From DASZQY01 sp036511595 (GTDB lineage Bacteria > Pseudomonadota > Alphaproteobacteria > Rhizobiales > Kaistiaceae), in assembly GCA_036511595.1 (NCBI GenBank), contig DATCBY010000074.1:1-64000 (forward strand): DNA of 64,000 nucleotides, in the 5' to 3' direction. The notes beneath the pieces were generated by a model, which was not told the origin of the DNA, did no database searches, and saw only the letters and a list, made by a program, of their open reading frames with translations. The translations under genes and the position numbers were made by a program. The stretch's first letter is position 1. Every line of letters begins with the position of its first letter. Positions 53,144-62,997 of this stretch are shown here, piece after piece.

Positions 53144-54715
53144 CTACATCACCGCGCCGATTTGCCAGGGCACGAACTCGTTGTCGCCGTAGCCCATCTC
53201 TTCCGACTTGGACTGTTCGCCGGAAGCAACGGCGATGACCTTGTCGAGAATCTCGCGGCCTTTCGCCTCGATGGCGACACCGTCGAGGATGTCGCCGCAG
53301 TTGATGTCCATGTCCTCGGTCTGGCGCACGTAGGTGTCGGTGTTGGTAGCGAGCTTGATCGAGGGCGCCGGCTTGAAGCCGAAGGCCGAGCCGCGGCCGG
53401 TGGTGAATACGATGACGTTGCAGCCGGACGCCACCTGGCCGGTGACGCCGACTGGATCGTAACCGGGCGAGTCCATGAACACGAAGCCACGCGTGGTGAT
53501 CGGTTCGGCGTAGTGGAACACGCCCCGCAGCGTCGTGGTGCCGCCCTTGGCGGCCGCGCCGAGCGATTTCTCGAGGATGGTGGTGAGGCCGCCGGCCTTG
53601 TTGCCGGGCGAGGGGTTGTTGTTCATCTCACCCTTGTTGCGGGCGGTGTAGTCTTCCCACCACTTGATGATGCCGATGAGCTTCTCGCCGATCTCGCGGG
53701 TGGCGGCGCGGCGAGTCAGCAGATGCTCGGCACCGTAGATTTCGGGAGTCTCGCAGAGCACCGCGGTGCCGCCCTGCTCGACCAGCAGGTCGGCGGCGTA
53801 GCCCAGCGCCGGGTTGGCGGTGATGCCCGAATAGCCGTCGGAGCCGCCGCACTGGAGGGCGAGCATCAACTCGGACACCGGCAGCGTCTCGCGGCGGGCG
53901 GCGTTGGCGGTGGGCAGCATCTCCCGGATCATCTCGACGCCGCGTTGGACAGTCTTGCGCGTGCCGCCCGTGGCCTGGATGGTCATGGTGCGGAACATGT
54001 CGTGTTCTTTCATCCCGTACTCGTCGACGAGATCGGGGATCTGCATTACCTCGCAGCCGAGGCCCACCATCAGCGCACCGCCGAGGTTGGGGTGCGTGGC
54101 GTAACCCCACTCGGTGCGCTGCATGACCTGGAAGCCTTCCGACCCCTTGCCCGCCATGCCGCATCCGGAGCCCTGCACGAAGGGTACGACCCCGTCGATG
54201 TGCGGATAGTCGTCGAGGATGCCCGAACGGTTAAACTCGTCGGCAATGAAGCGGGCGACCGAGGCCGAGCAATTCACCGAGGTCAGGATGCCGATGTAGT
54301 TGCGCGTGCCGACTTTGCCGTTCTTGCGCTTGTAGCCCTCGAAGGTGCGGCGTTGCTCCAGTGGGAGAACATGTTCTGGCTTGGCGGCCTCGGCGAAGTG
54401 ATAGTCGCGGGCGAAGTCGTGGACGCCGCAGTTGTGCGTGTGGATGTGCTCACCCGGGCGAATGTCCGCAGTGGCAAAACCGATGATCTGGCCGAACTTC
54501 AGGATCGGTTCGCCGGTAGCGATTGCCTTAACCGCCATCTTGTGGCCCTTGGGCGTGCGCGAGAGCGCGGTGACCCCTTCGGCAACCGCACCGGGGAGGA
54601 TCGGATCGACCGAGACAATGACGTTGTCAGCAGGGTTTAACCGCAGAACGCGAGGATTTCTGGCGCGTTCGGAGAGACCGGGTGCGGGAGCGAGAGTGTC
54701 TGTCGTAGTTGCCAT
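53144..54715 (-). CDS. UxaA/GarD-family altronate or galactarate dehydratase
   Basis: A 523-residue sugar-acid dehydratase with both parts of the family: an N-terminal SAF domain (about 25-110, GEHIHTHNC) and the large C-terminal catalytic part containing GTRNYIGILTSVNCSASVA, QGSGCGMAGKG and ALQCGGSDGYSGITANPALG. The conserved cysteines fit an iron-dependent dehydratase. It removes water from a hexonate or hexarate to give a 2-keto-3-deoxy acid. Coupled with the FAH-family gene downstream. Confidence 0.9.
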   Translation of the reverse strand: MATTTDTLAPAPGLSERARNPRVLRLNPADNVIVSVDPILPGAVAEGVTALSRTPKGHKMAVKAIATGEPILKFGQIIGFATADIRPGEHIHTHNCGVHDFARDYHFAEAAKPEHVLPLEQRRTFEGYKRKNGKVGTRNYIGILTSVNCSASVARFIADEFNRSGILDDYPHIDGVVPFVQGSGCGMAGKGSEGFQVMQRTEWGYATHPNLGGALMVGLGCEVMQIPDLVDEYGMKEHDMFRTMTIQATGGTRKTVQRGVEMIREMLPTANAARRETLPVSELMLALQCGGSDGYSGITANPALGYAADLLVEQGGTAVLCETPEIYGAEHLLTRRAATREIGEKLIGIIKWWEDYTARNKGEMNNNPSPGNKAGGLTTILEKSLGAAAKGGTTTLRGVFHYAEPITTRGFVFMDSPGYDPVGVTGQVASGCNVIVFTTGRGSAFGFKPAPSIKLATNTDTYVRQTEDMDINCGDILDGVAIEAKGREILDKVIAVASGEQSKSEEMGYGDNEFVPWQIGAVM

Positions 54716-54837
54716 CAGGTGTTTCTCAGAAAGCCGGGCCGCGGAACGGCAGTTTGCCAGTCATCATATGGAGCAGGCGGGCACCCCCTGCAATCGCGCT
54801 ACCGACGACCAGAATCAAACTGGCACCACGATGGATG

Positions 54838-55767
54838 CTAGTTGGCCGCCGACGCGTCCGGTGGCGGCAGCCTTCCCGCTGCCGCGTCGATTTCGCCGCG
54901 GGCCGGAAAACTCGTTTGTGCGCCGGCCTTGGTTACCGCAAGGGAGCCCGCCGCAGCCGCCCGGGACATGGCTGTGCGCAGGTCCGCCCCTTCGTCCAGG
55001 GACGCCGCCAGGACGCCGCAGAATGTATCGCCGGCTCCTGTGGTGTCCACTGGCGTGACCGGCAGAGCGGGGACGCGAATCACCTCGCTTTCCGTAGCCC
55101 CGACTGCCCCATCCGGACCCAGGGTGGCGATGATCGTGCGGCCCAGCCGCCGGGCGAGGCCGGTGGCTGTGGCATCGGTGCCCTTGGCGGCGACGCCGAA
55201 GTGCCGGGCAAGGTCGCTGGCTTCGTGCTGGTTCACGACGACGATGTCGAAGGCGGCCATGTCTTCGACGGCCAACGCCGTGTAGGGCGCCAGCGAAAGA
55301 ATTACGCGCGCGCCCGCGTCCCGTGCCGCCTTCGCCGCAGCGAGACTCTCCGCGAACGGCACTTCCATCTGCAGGAGCAGGGTGTCGCGCGATGAAAATG
55401 CGCTGGCGTTGATCGTGCTCGCGCTGGCATGCGCGTTAGCGCCGGGCGAGAGCACGATGGCATTCTCGCCCCTGTCGTCGACCGTGATGACGGCCACACC
55501 CGTCGTGCCGCCGCGACGCGCGATGCCCGAAAGATCGACGCCGGCGGGTGAAAGTTCGGAGAGGGCGATGTCGGCGAAGGCATCGTAGCCAATGGTGCCG
55601 AACAGCCGGACTTTCGCCCCGGCACGCCGTGCCGCCAGCGCCTGGTTGGCGCCCTTGCCGCCCGGGATCAGCACATAGTCCGAGCCGCGCACTGTCTCGC
55701 CAGGCGCCGGTGTGCGCGCGACGCGGCAGACCAGATCGACATTGATCGAGCCGAAGACAACGATCAT
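54838..55767 (-). CDS. rbsK: Ribokinase
   Basis: A 309-residue PfkB-family kinase of the ribokinase branch. VFGSINVDLVCRVARTPAPGETV and GGKGANQALAARRAGA form signature 1, and DTTGAGDTFCGVLAA the catalytic signature 2. The ATG at 55767 overlaps the stop of the tautomerase gene by one base (TGATG). A related sugar such as 2-keto-3-deoxygluconate is the alternative substrate, given the dehydratase gene downstream. Confidence 0.85.
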   Translation of the reverse strand: MIVVFGSINVDLVCRVARTPAPGETVRGSDYVLIPGGKGANQALAARRAGAKVRLFGTIGYDAFADIALSELSPAGVDLSGIARRGGTTGVAVITVDDRGENAIVLSPGANAHASASTINASAFSSRDTLLLQMEVPFAESLAAAKAARDAGARVILSLAPYTALAVEDMAAFDIVVVNQHEASDLARHFGVAAKGTDATATGLARRLGRTIIATLGPDGAVGATESEVIRVPALPVTPVDTTGAGDTFCGVLAASLDEGADLRTAMSRAAAAGSLAVTKAGAQTSFPARGEIDAAAGRLPPPDASAAN

Positions 55768-55952
55768 CAGCGCTCGGTGAAAGGCACGCCGCCCTTCGCC
55801 TTGTCGGTCTTCTTCGCCTCGATGATCTGAACGGTAACGTTTTCCGCCGCGGCATTGATGGTTTTCACCACCGCGTCGGTGATCTCCTTCATCAGGGCCT
55901 TCTTCTGTTCGGGCGTGCGGCCCTCGGCGAGGAATACGTGGACTTCCGGCAT
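55767..55952 (-). CDS. 4-oxalocrotonate tautomerase-family protein
   Basis: A 61-residue protein of the usual 4-OT size. After Met removal it begins with the catalytic Pro1 (PEVHVFLAEGRTPEQKK), and the conserved Arg is present in EGRTP. It would tautomerise a keto/enol acid. The ATG at 55952 is required for the N-terminal Pro. It is translationally coupled to the ribokinase gene. Confidence 0.9.
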   Translation of the reverse strand: MPEVHVFLAEGRTPEQKKALMKEITDAVVKTINAAAENVTVQIIEAKKTDKAKGGVPFTER

Positions 55953-56107
55953 GGTGTTCTCCGTGGGCTGAGGGGCCGCACCTTGCCTCACCGATGCCGC
56001 GCCGGGCAACCCACCGGGAAACGTCTGTTCGCACTTGCACAATTTTGTTTTCGCAAGCGCACACTCCGGCTAAGGATAGGCGTTCCGTGGGTTTCGGAGG
56101 GCCTTTG

Positions 56108-59100
56108 GTGTCGGGCGCGGTGAGCACAGTTCCCATTCGCAAGGTTCTGGTCGCCAATCGATCCGAGATCGCCATTCGCGTTTTCCGCGCCGCCACCGAA
56201 CTGGGCATGGGCACGGTCGCGGTCTTTTCCGAAGAGGACAAGCTCGCCCTTCACCGGTTCAAGGCCGACGAGGCCTACCAGATCGGCAAGGGTCTCGGGC
56301 CGATCGCCGCGTACCTGAATATTGCGGAGATCATCCGCGTCGCAAAGGAATCCGGCGCCGACGCGATCCATCCGGGCTATGGGCTGCTCTCCGAAAATCC
56401 TGATCTGGCGGAGGCGTGCGCTGCCGCCGGCATTACCTTCATCGGGCCGTCGCCCGAGACGATGCGCATGCTCGGCGACAAGGTCTCGGCGCGCAACCTC
56501 GCCGTATCTGTCGGCGTTCCTGTCATGCCGGCGACGGAGCCGCTTCCGGACGACATCGAAGTCGTAAAGGTGGAAGCGCAGAAGATCGGCTACCCGGTGA
56601 TGCTGAAGGCGTCGTGGGGCGGCGGCGGGCGCGGCATGCGCGTCATCCCGGACGAGGCAACGCTGGTGCGGGATATCGCCGCCGCCAAGCGCGAGGCAAA
56701 GGCCGCCTTCGGCAAGGACGACGTTTACCTCGAGAAACTGGTCGAACGGGCGCGCCACGTCGAGGTGCAGATCTTGGCCGACAAGCATGGCTCGATCGTT
56801 CATCTCTTCGAGCGCGACTGCACCGTGCAGCGCCGTCATCAGAAGGTCGTGGAGCGCGCGCCCGCTCCATACCTCGACGACGAGCAGCGTCACGATCTCT
56901 GCCATTACGCCGTCGCCATTGCGAACGCCGCCAACTACGTCGGTGCCGGCACCGTCGAATTCCTCATGGACGCCGACAGCAGCCATTTCTATTTCATCGA
57001 GGTCAATCCGCGCATCCAGGTCGAGCACACGGTGACCGAACAGGTGACCGGCATCGATATCGTCAAGGCGCAGATTCATATCGCCGAGGGCGAGGCCATC
57101 GGCGAGCCCGCATCGGGCGTGCCGCGCCAGGGCGATATCCGCCTCAACGGTCACGCCCTGCAGTGCCGCATCACCACCGAGGACCCGGAACACAATTTCA
57201 TTCCGGACTATGGCCGCATCACCGCGTATCGCGGCGCCACCGGCTTCGGCATCCGCCTCGACGGCGGCACCGCGTATTCCGGCGCGGTCATCACGCGCTT
57301 CTACGACCCGCTGCTGGAGAAGATCACCGCGTGGGCGCCGACGCCCCAAGAAGCCATCGCCCGCATGACGCGGGCGCTGCGCGAGTTCCGCATCCGCGGC
57401 GTCGCTACCAACCTGACGTTCGTGGAAAACGTCATCAACCATCCGCAGTTCAAGGATGCCACCTACACGACGCGCTTCATCGACCAGACGCCGGAACTGT
57501 TTGAAGCCGTGAAGCGGCGCGACCGCGCCACCAAGCTCCTTACCTACATCGCTGACGTGACAGTCAACGGCCATCCGGACACGCGCGGGCGCGTCAAGCC
57601 GGCGGCCGACGGCCTGACCGTTCCGCCGCCGCGTTTCGACAAGCCCCCGGCGCAGGGAACGAAGCAGCGGCTCGACCGGGATGGCCCCGACGTCTTTGCC
57701 AAATGGATGCGGGCCGAGAAGCGCGCGCTTGTCACCGACACCACCATGCGCGATGCGCACCAGTCGCTGCTCGCCACGCGCATGCGCAGCCACGACCTGA
57801 CGGCGATTGCCCCGGCCTATGCCGCGGCGCTTCCCAATCTCTTCTCCTTAGAGTGCTGGGGCGGTGCGACCTTCGACGTTGCCATGCGCTTTCTCGCCGA
57901 AGATCCGTGGGAGCGGCTGGCCGACATTCGCGAGAAGGTGCCGAACATCCTGCTGCAGATGCTGCTGCGCGGCTCCAATGCCGTCGGCTACGCGAACTAT
58001 CCCGACAACGTGGTCAAGTTCTTCGTCCGCCAGGCGGCCGAAGCCGGCATCGACGTTTTCCGCGTGTTCGACTGCCTGAACTGGGTGGAGAACATGCGGG
58101 TCTCGATGGACGCCGTGCGCGAAGCCGACAAACTTTGTGAAGGCGCCATCTGCTACACCGGCGATATCCTCGATCCGAACCGGGCCAAATACAGCCTGAA
58201 GTACTACGTTGGACTGACGCACGAGTTGGAGAAGGCCGGCGCGCACATCATCGGCCTGAAGGACATGGCCGGGCTGCTCAAGCCGGCGGCGGCCAAAAAG
58301 CTTGTCGCGACACTGCGCGAGGAGACCGACCTTCCGATCCATTTCCACACGCACGACACTTCCGGCATCGCGGCGGCGACGGTGATGTCGGCGGTCGAGG
58401 CCGGCGTCGATGCGTTCGACGCGGCGATGGATTCGATGTCGGGCCTGACGGCGCAACCATGTCTGGGGTCGCTGGTCGAGGCGCTCGCCGGCGGCGAACG
58501 CGACACCGGTTTGGACGGCGAGGCGATACGGCGGATATCGTTCTACTTCGAGGCCGTGCGCGCCAAGTACATTGCGTTCGAGGCCGACTTCCGCGCTGGT
58601 GCTTCCGAGGTTTATCTCCACGAAATGCCGGGCGGGCAGTTCACAAACCTCAAGGAGCAAGCGCGCTCCCTCGGGCTGGAGTCGCGCTGGCACGAAGTCG
58701 CGCGGACCTATGCGGACGTCAACATGATGTTCGGCGATATCGTCAAGGTGACGCCATCCTCCAAGGTGGTCGGCGACATGGCTCTGATGATGGTAGCCGG
58801 TGGCATTACCGTCGCTGATGTGGTTGATCCGGCAAAGGAAATCGCCTTCCCCGAATCGGTGGTGCAGATGATGCGCGGCGATCTCGGGCAACCGCCGGGA
58901 GGGTGGCCGGCAGCGTTGCAGAAGAAGGTTCTGAAGGGGGCGGACCCGATCACGGTGAGGCCCGGATCCCTGCTGGCGCCGGCGGATCTCGGCGCCGAAC
59001 GCAAAGCCGCGGCCGACAAGGTTGGCGGCGAGATAGACGATCACGCACTCGCTTCGTACGTCATGTACCCGAAAGTGTACGTCGACTTCGCCAGGGCGGC

Positions 59101-59572
59101 CGACGTGTACGGCCCCGTAAGCGTCCTGCCGACGCCGGTGTTCTTTTACGGCCTGCCGGTCGGCGAGGAAATCGCCGTCGAGCTCGAAAGGGGCAAGACG
59201 CTGGTGGTGCGCACCCAGGCGGTCGGCGAGACCGACGAGAACGGCTACCGCCGCGTCTTCTTCGAGATGAACGGCCAGCCGCGCGTAGTGCGCGTGCCGG
59301 ACCGGGCGCACGGAGCGACAGGGGCCGAGGCGCGGCGAAAAGCGGAGGAAGGGAATCCGCTCCATGTCGCGGCGCCGATGCCGGGCGTCGTCTCGACGCT
59401 CGTCGCCAAATCCGGTCAGGCGGTCAAGGCCGGCGATGCGCTGCTTTCCATCGAGGCGATGAAGATGGAGACCGCCGTCCGCGCCGAGCGCGACGGCACC
59501 GTGGCGGAGGTCCTGGTTAGCGCGGGCAGCCAGATCGACGCAAAAGATCTGCTCGTAGTGTTCGCGGCCTGA
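56108..59572 (+). CDS. pyc: Pyruvate carboxylase
   Basis: A 1154-residue single-chain biotin enzyme that makes oxaloacetate. Domains in order: biotin carboxylase/ATP-grasp (1 to about 460; KVLVANRSEIAIRVFRA, GGGGRGMRV), carboxyltransferase (from about 540; DTTMRDAHQSLLATRMRS, metal HFHTHDTSG), PYC allosteric region and biotin carrier domain with the biotinyl Lys1119 in EAMKMETAV. The GTG at 56108 has GGAGGGCC upstream and gives the family length; the open frame extends to 55994 without homology. Monocistronic. Confidence 0.95.
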   Translation: MSGAVSTVPIRKVLVANRSEIAIRVFRAATELGMGTVAVFSEEDKLALHRFKADEAYQIGKGLGPIAAYLNIAEIIRVAKESGADAIHPGYGLLSENPDLAEACAAAGITFIGPSPETMRMLGDKVSARNLAVSVGVPVMPATEPLPDDIEVVKVEAQKIGYPVMLKASWGGGGRGMRVIPDEATLVRDIAAAKREAKAAFGKDDVYLEKLVERARHVEVQILADKHGSIVHLFERDCTVQRRHQKVVERAPAPYLDDEQRHDLCHYAVAIANAANYVGAGTVEFLMDADSSHFYFIEVNPRIQVEHTVTEQVTGIDIVKAQIHIAEGEAIGEPASGVPRQGDIRLNGHALQCRITTEDPEHNFIPDYGRITAYRGATGFGIRLDGGTAYSGAVITRFYDPLLEKITAWAPTPQEAIARMTRALREFRIRGVATNLTFVENVINHPQFKDATYTTRFIDQTPELFEAVKRRDRATKLLTYIADVTVNGHPDTRGRVKPAADGLTVPPPRFDKPPAQGTKQRLDRDGPDVFAKWMRAEKRALVTDTTMRDAHQSLLATRMRSHDLTAIAPAYAAALPNLFSLECWGGATFDVAMRFLAEDPWERLADIREKVPNILLQMLLRGSNAVGYANYPDNVVKFFVRQAAEAGIDVFRVFDCLNWVENMRVSMDAVREADKLCEGAICYTGDILDPNRAKYSLKYYVGLTHELEKAGAHIIGLKDMAGLLKPAAAKKLVATLREETDLPIHFHTHDTSGIAAATVMSAVEAGVDAFDAAMDSMSGLTAQPCLGSLVEALAGGERDTGLDGEAIRRISFYFEAVRAKYIAFEADFRAGASEVYLHEMPGGQFTNLKEQARSLGLESRWHEVARTYADVNMMFGDIVKVTPSSKVVGDMALMMVAGGITVADVVDPAKEIAFPESVVQMMRGDLGQPPGGWPAALQKKVLKGADPITVRPGSLLAPADLGAERKAAADKVGGEIDDHALASYVMYPKVYVDFARAADVYGPVSVLPTPVFFYGLPVGEEIAVELERGKTLVVRTQAVGETDENGYRRVFFEMNGQPRVVRVPDRAHGATGAEARRKAEEGNPLHVAAPMPGVVSTLVAKSGQAVKAGDALLSIEAMKMETAVRAERDGTVAEVLVSAGSQIDAKDLLVVFAA

Positions 59573-59581
59573 TCCGCAGCG

Positions 59582-60323
59582 TCACGCGGCCTCGGCGCGG
59601 GCGAAAAAGTGCTGCGTCCGGATACGCCTCGCCGAGTTTCGCAGGGACCGAACGGGCGCGGCCTCCATTCTGGCGGCGACGAGATCTTGCCTACGCCACA
59701 GGAAACGATCCTCGATGCCAAGCGCTTCGAGCTGGACAACCGTGTTGTAGAGGTATTCGGCCATCGATCCCCAACGACCGGCGGCGCCTGCGAGGACGTC
59801 CGCCGTATCTTCGACCGACAGTCCGCCGACATAGGATTCGCTGCGGCGATCCATTGCAAACGTGATGGCGCGGAGGGGCCCGGAGACAGTCTGGACCGTG
59901 ACCCAGCGTGGGGGAAACGGCGACGGCTTCGAGTAAACTTCACGGTGAAGCAGCTTGCAGAGGGTTGGCCTCGACCGCGTCTGGCGGCAGACGCAGCGCG
60001 ACGCCCTTGCAGGAGCCGCCACGGTCCAGCGCCAGCATCAGGCCTGGCCGTTCCTTCGTGCCGCGAAAGCACTGGTCCCAGCCGAGGCAGAACGCGCGGT
60101 GCCAACTATGGGCAACGGCGACACGCTGTTCGACGACGGTGCAGGCCGGCTTCCAGATGAGTGAACCGTAGGCAAACACACACACCTCGCCGTCGGTGGG
60201 CCTACCGGCGAGAAGTGCGTCCGACATTGCCTGATAGTCGCCGGCTTCGACCGGGCCGGTGAGCGTACCGGGGTCTCCGTTCGTTGCCGCGGCGCGCAGA
60301 ACCAGTTCGCGCGTGAGCCTCAT
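59582..60323 (-). pseudogene. ChaC-like gamma-glutamylcyclotransferase gene with one frameshift
   Basis: The first part (from the ATG at 60323) encodes CVFAYGSLIWKP and GTKERPGLMLALDRGGSCKGVALRLPPDAVEAN, the hallmarks of glutathione-specific ChaC enzymes. The frame then stops, but the rest (LCKLLHREVYSK...RWVTVQTVSGPLRAITFAMDRRSESYVGGLSVED...GSMAEYLYNTVVQLEALGI) continues one frame over to 59582. Removing one base from the GGG at 59962-59964 rejoins VEANLCKLLHREVY. All expected family blocks are otherwise present. So this is a single-base indel: a very recent inactivation or a sequence error. Confidence 0.8.
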
Positions 60324-60444
60324 GCGGCGCGTCGGCGTGGGGTGCGATAACGAAACGAAAGGCGAGGCCTGCGCCGCGCTCAATATCGAGCGGGACGCGG
60401 GCAAGACTCTGCTGGCCATGATCCTGTTTCTTGTCGTTGCGCGG

Positions 60445-60882
60445 TTATTCCGCGATCAATTGTCCTGAGCCGCCGAGCTCCGTGGGAAAGTCCCGCTGTT
60501 TCGGCAAGCCATCCTTCATCGGCAAAACGGTGTGCTCGTAGTTGACGTGAACGCCCGGCTTGAACGGAACGCCGGGGATCGTTGCCGAGTACACGTCGAT
60601 GAGCTGCCATTGCGGATGCTCGGTCATCAGGTGGCCGCCGCAAACCGTGCACCACTTGCGGACGCTGTTCGCGCTCTTGCGGAAGCTGCCGATCTTGTCG
60701 GCGCCGCGCACAACACTTACCGCCAGCGGCGGCCAGAGCGTGAAGGCGTTGACGGGCGCGGCCGACCACGAGCGGCAGGACTTGCAGTGGCAGTAGCCCG
60801 TACCGACGGGATCGCCGCTCACCGCGATTTCGACCGCTCCGCAAAAGCATTGGCCGGTATGAGTACGAATCTGGCTAGCCAT
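60445..60882 (-). CDS. GFA-family (glutathione-dependent formaldehyde-activating-like) zinc protein
   Basis: A 145-residue GFA/CENP-V-type protein. The two zinc sites are visible as GQCFCGAV with GYCHCKSCR, and WCTVCGGHL. Function of most family members is uncertain; some bind glutathione adducts. The ATG at 60882 has AAGGAA upstream. Lies between the ChaC-like gene and the divergent AraC regulator. Confidence 0.88.
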   Translation of the reverse strand: MASQIRTHTGQCFCGAVEIAVSGDPVGTGYCHCKSCRSWSAAPVNAFTLWPPLAVSVVRGADKIGSFRKSANSVRKWCTVCGGHLMTEHPQWQLIDVYSATIPGVPFKPGVHVNYEHTVLPMKDGLPKQRDFPTELGGSGQLIAE

Positions 60883-61051
60883 GGAAATTCCTTGTCTCAA
60901 TCGGGTCACCGTGGAAGTGGCGGTTACCTAGGCCAATCCGCTCGCTCGCCGAATGATCGGGCGTCCGCCGTGCTTGACACTGCGTCCGGGATTGATCAGG
61001 CATCTCGCCCCGTTTCAGGATTCAACGATCAACAAACCGGCGGGCCTGCCG

Positions 61052-62099
61052 ATGAGTGCCGACGTTCTTTCCGATGTCCTCAAAAACGTCCGGCTGACGG
61101 GGGCGGTGTTCTTCGACATCGCCGCAACGACGCCGTGGGTGGCGGAGTCGGCGTCGCGCGATTCGATCCTGCCGCGGATCTTGCCGGGCGCCGAGCACAT
61201 GATCGCGTATCATGTGGTGACCGAGGGGCGGTGCTTCGCAAACGCCATCGGCGGCGACCCCATTCCCGTCTCGGCCGGCGAGGTCATCGTGTTCACCAAC
61301 GGCGATGCGCATGCGCTGTCGAGCAGCCCGGGAATGCGCGCCGACCTGGCGCTGGATACGAACGATTCGGGCACTTCCGAGCAGCGGCCTTTCGCGATCA
61401 ACCGCGGCAGCGACGGGGCCAACTCGGCTAAATTCGTGTGCGGCTATCTCGCTTGCGATGCGCAGCCCTTCAACCCGCTGCTGCAGAACCTTCCGGCTGT
61501 CATCAAAGCGGGTGGGGAAGAGGGAGACGGGGACAGCTGGTTCGCGCAATTCATCCGTGTTGCGACCACGGAATCGCTGAACAAGCGCGCCGGCGGCGAG
61601 AGCGTTCTCGCCCGGCTGAGCGAGCTGATGTTCATCGAGGTCATCCGCCGCTATCTGCAGTCACTGCCGCCGGCAGTAGTCCGGGTGGCTGGCGGGCCTG
61701 CGCGATCCCTTCGTAGGCAAGGCGTTGTCGCTTCTCCACGGCGAAGCGGCGCGGGCGTGGACGATCGAGGAACTGGCGCGGGAGGTTGGGCTTTCGCGCT
61801 CGGTTCTCGCCGTGCGCTTCGCTGGCCAGGTTGGAGTGCCGCCGATGCAGTATCTCGCCAAGTGGCGCATGCAGCTCGCTTCGGGGCTGCTGAACAACGG
61901 CAGAGCCAACATCGCGACCGTCGCCGCGGAAATCGGCTACGGTTCGGAGGCAGCGTTCAGCCGTGCGTTCAAGAAGATGGTGGGGGAATCACCTTCCGAC
62001 TGGCGGGCTCGGCTGGGGGACAGGGCATCCCGTCCGGCCGCGGCAATCAATCCACCCGTGGCTGGCGGCTTGTCGATCACCGAGGTCCGGCGCCACTGA
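61052..62099 (+). pseudogene. AraC-family regulator gene (cupin plus HTH) with one frameshift
   Basis: From the ATG at 61052, the first 210 or so codons encode the cupin-type sensor domain of the CFD/AraC_binding_6 kind (AEHMIAYHVVTEGRCFA, FICGYL-like FVCGYLACDAQPFNPLL). At about 61680 the protein continues in another frame: SGWLAGLRDPFVGKALSLLHGEAARAWTIEELAREVGLSRSVLAVRF, then the second HTH helix pair IATVAAEIGYGSEAAFSRAFKKMVGESPSDWR. Deleting one base near 61676-61682 joins the two halves. Without repair the product lacks its DNA-binding domain. Confidence 0.8.
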
Positions 62100-62193
62100 A
62101 GCGGCCTGAAGGCGGTCGCCGGCTGGGCCGACTGTTTAGAAGCCACGATGTGGACCGGGTCGACGGGTGTGTCTCCTTCGGCGCTTTCATTGC

Positions 62194-62997
62194 CTATCGC
62201 CGTTCCCACAGTTGATGGAAATGGTGGACCGGGCCGTGGCCGGAGCCGACGGCGAGGTCGTCGGCGGCGCGAAGGGCGCCGGTGAGATAGGCCTTTGCGG
62301 TGCGGACGGCGTCGTTTCGCGAAAGCGTCGGCAGCAGCGCCGCGATTGCCGATGAAAGCGTACAGCCGGTGCCGTGGGTGTTCTTCGTGGCGATGCGCGG
62401 CGCGGCGAATTCCACTTCGCCGCCGGCATCGGCGAGAACGTCGATACTCTCGGGTCCCCGCATGTGGCCCCCTTTGAGCAAAACCGACCGCGACCCGAAA
62501 CGCAGAAGTTCGTGCGCCATGGTCCGCATGCCGTCGAGATCGCCCGGCTCGCTGGTGCCGAGCAGCGCTGCGCCTTCCGGCAGGTTCGGCGTGACGACTT
62601 CGGCCAGGGGCAGCAGCCGCTCGCGGAGTGCGGCGAGGGCCGCGTCGGCGAGGAGGCGGTCGCCGCTCTTGGCGATCATCACCGGGTCAAGCACGATGTG
62701 TTGGGCGCGATGCCGCGCGAGCGCATCGGCGATCGCCGCCGCAATTTCGGCCGTCGCCACCATGCCGATCTTGACGGCGTCGACGCGGACATCGCCGAAC
62801 ACCGCGTCTATCTGCTCGGTGATAAATGCCGGGTCCATCAGGCGGACGGCGGTGACCGCCCGGGTGTTCTGCGCGGTTACTGCCGTGACCACGGCCATGC
62901 CGTAAACGCCCAGGGCCGAGAATGTCTTGAGGTCGGCAGCGATGCCGGCGCCGCCGCTGGGGTCGACGCCGGCGATGGAAAGGACATTCGCGATCAT
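62194..62997 (-). CDS. thiD: Hydroxymethylpyrimidine/phosphomethylpyrimidine kinase
   Basis: A 267-residue ribokinase-fold kinase of thiamine synthesis that makes HMP diphosphate. SIAGVDPSGGAGIAADLKTFSALGVYGMAVVTAVTAQNT is the diagnostic N-terminus, and NTHGTGCTLSSAIAA the catalytic C-terminal block. The ATG overlaps the thiE stop (ATGA). Confidence 0.95.
   Translation of the reverse strand: MIANVLSIAGVDPSGGAGIAADLKTFSALGVYGMAVVTAVTAQNTRAVTAVRLMDPAFITEQIDAVFGDVRVDAVKIGMVATAEIAAAIADALARHRAQHIVLDPVMIAKSGDRLLADAALAALRERLLPLAEVVTPNLPEGAALLGTSEPGDLDGMRTMAHELLRFGSRSVLLKGGHMRGPESIDVLADAGGEVEFAAPRIATKNTHGTGCTLSSAIAALLPTLSRNDAVRTAKAYLTGALRAADDLAVGSGHGPVHHFHQLWERR

Noticed and set aside
61660..61700. 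Programmed ribosomal frameshift in the AraC regulator
   Set aside because: No slippery heptamer or downstream structure is evident at the junction, and this is not known for the family. A base error or mutation is simpler.
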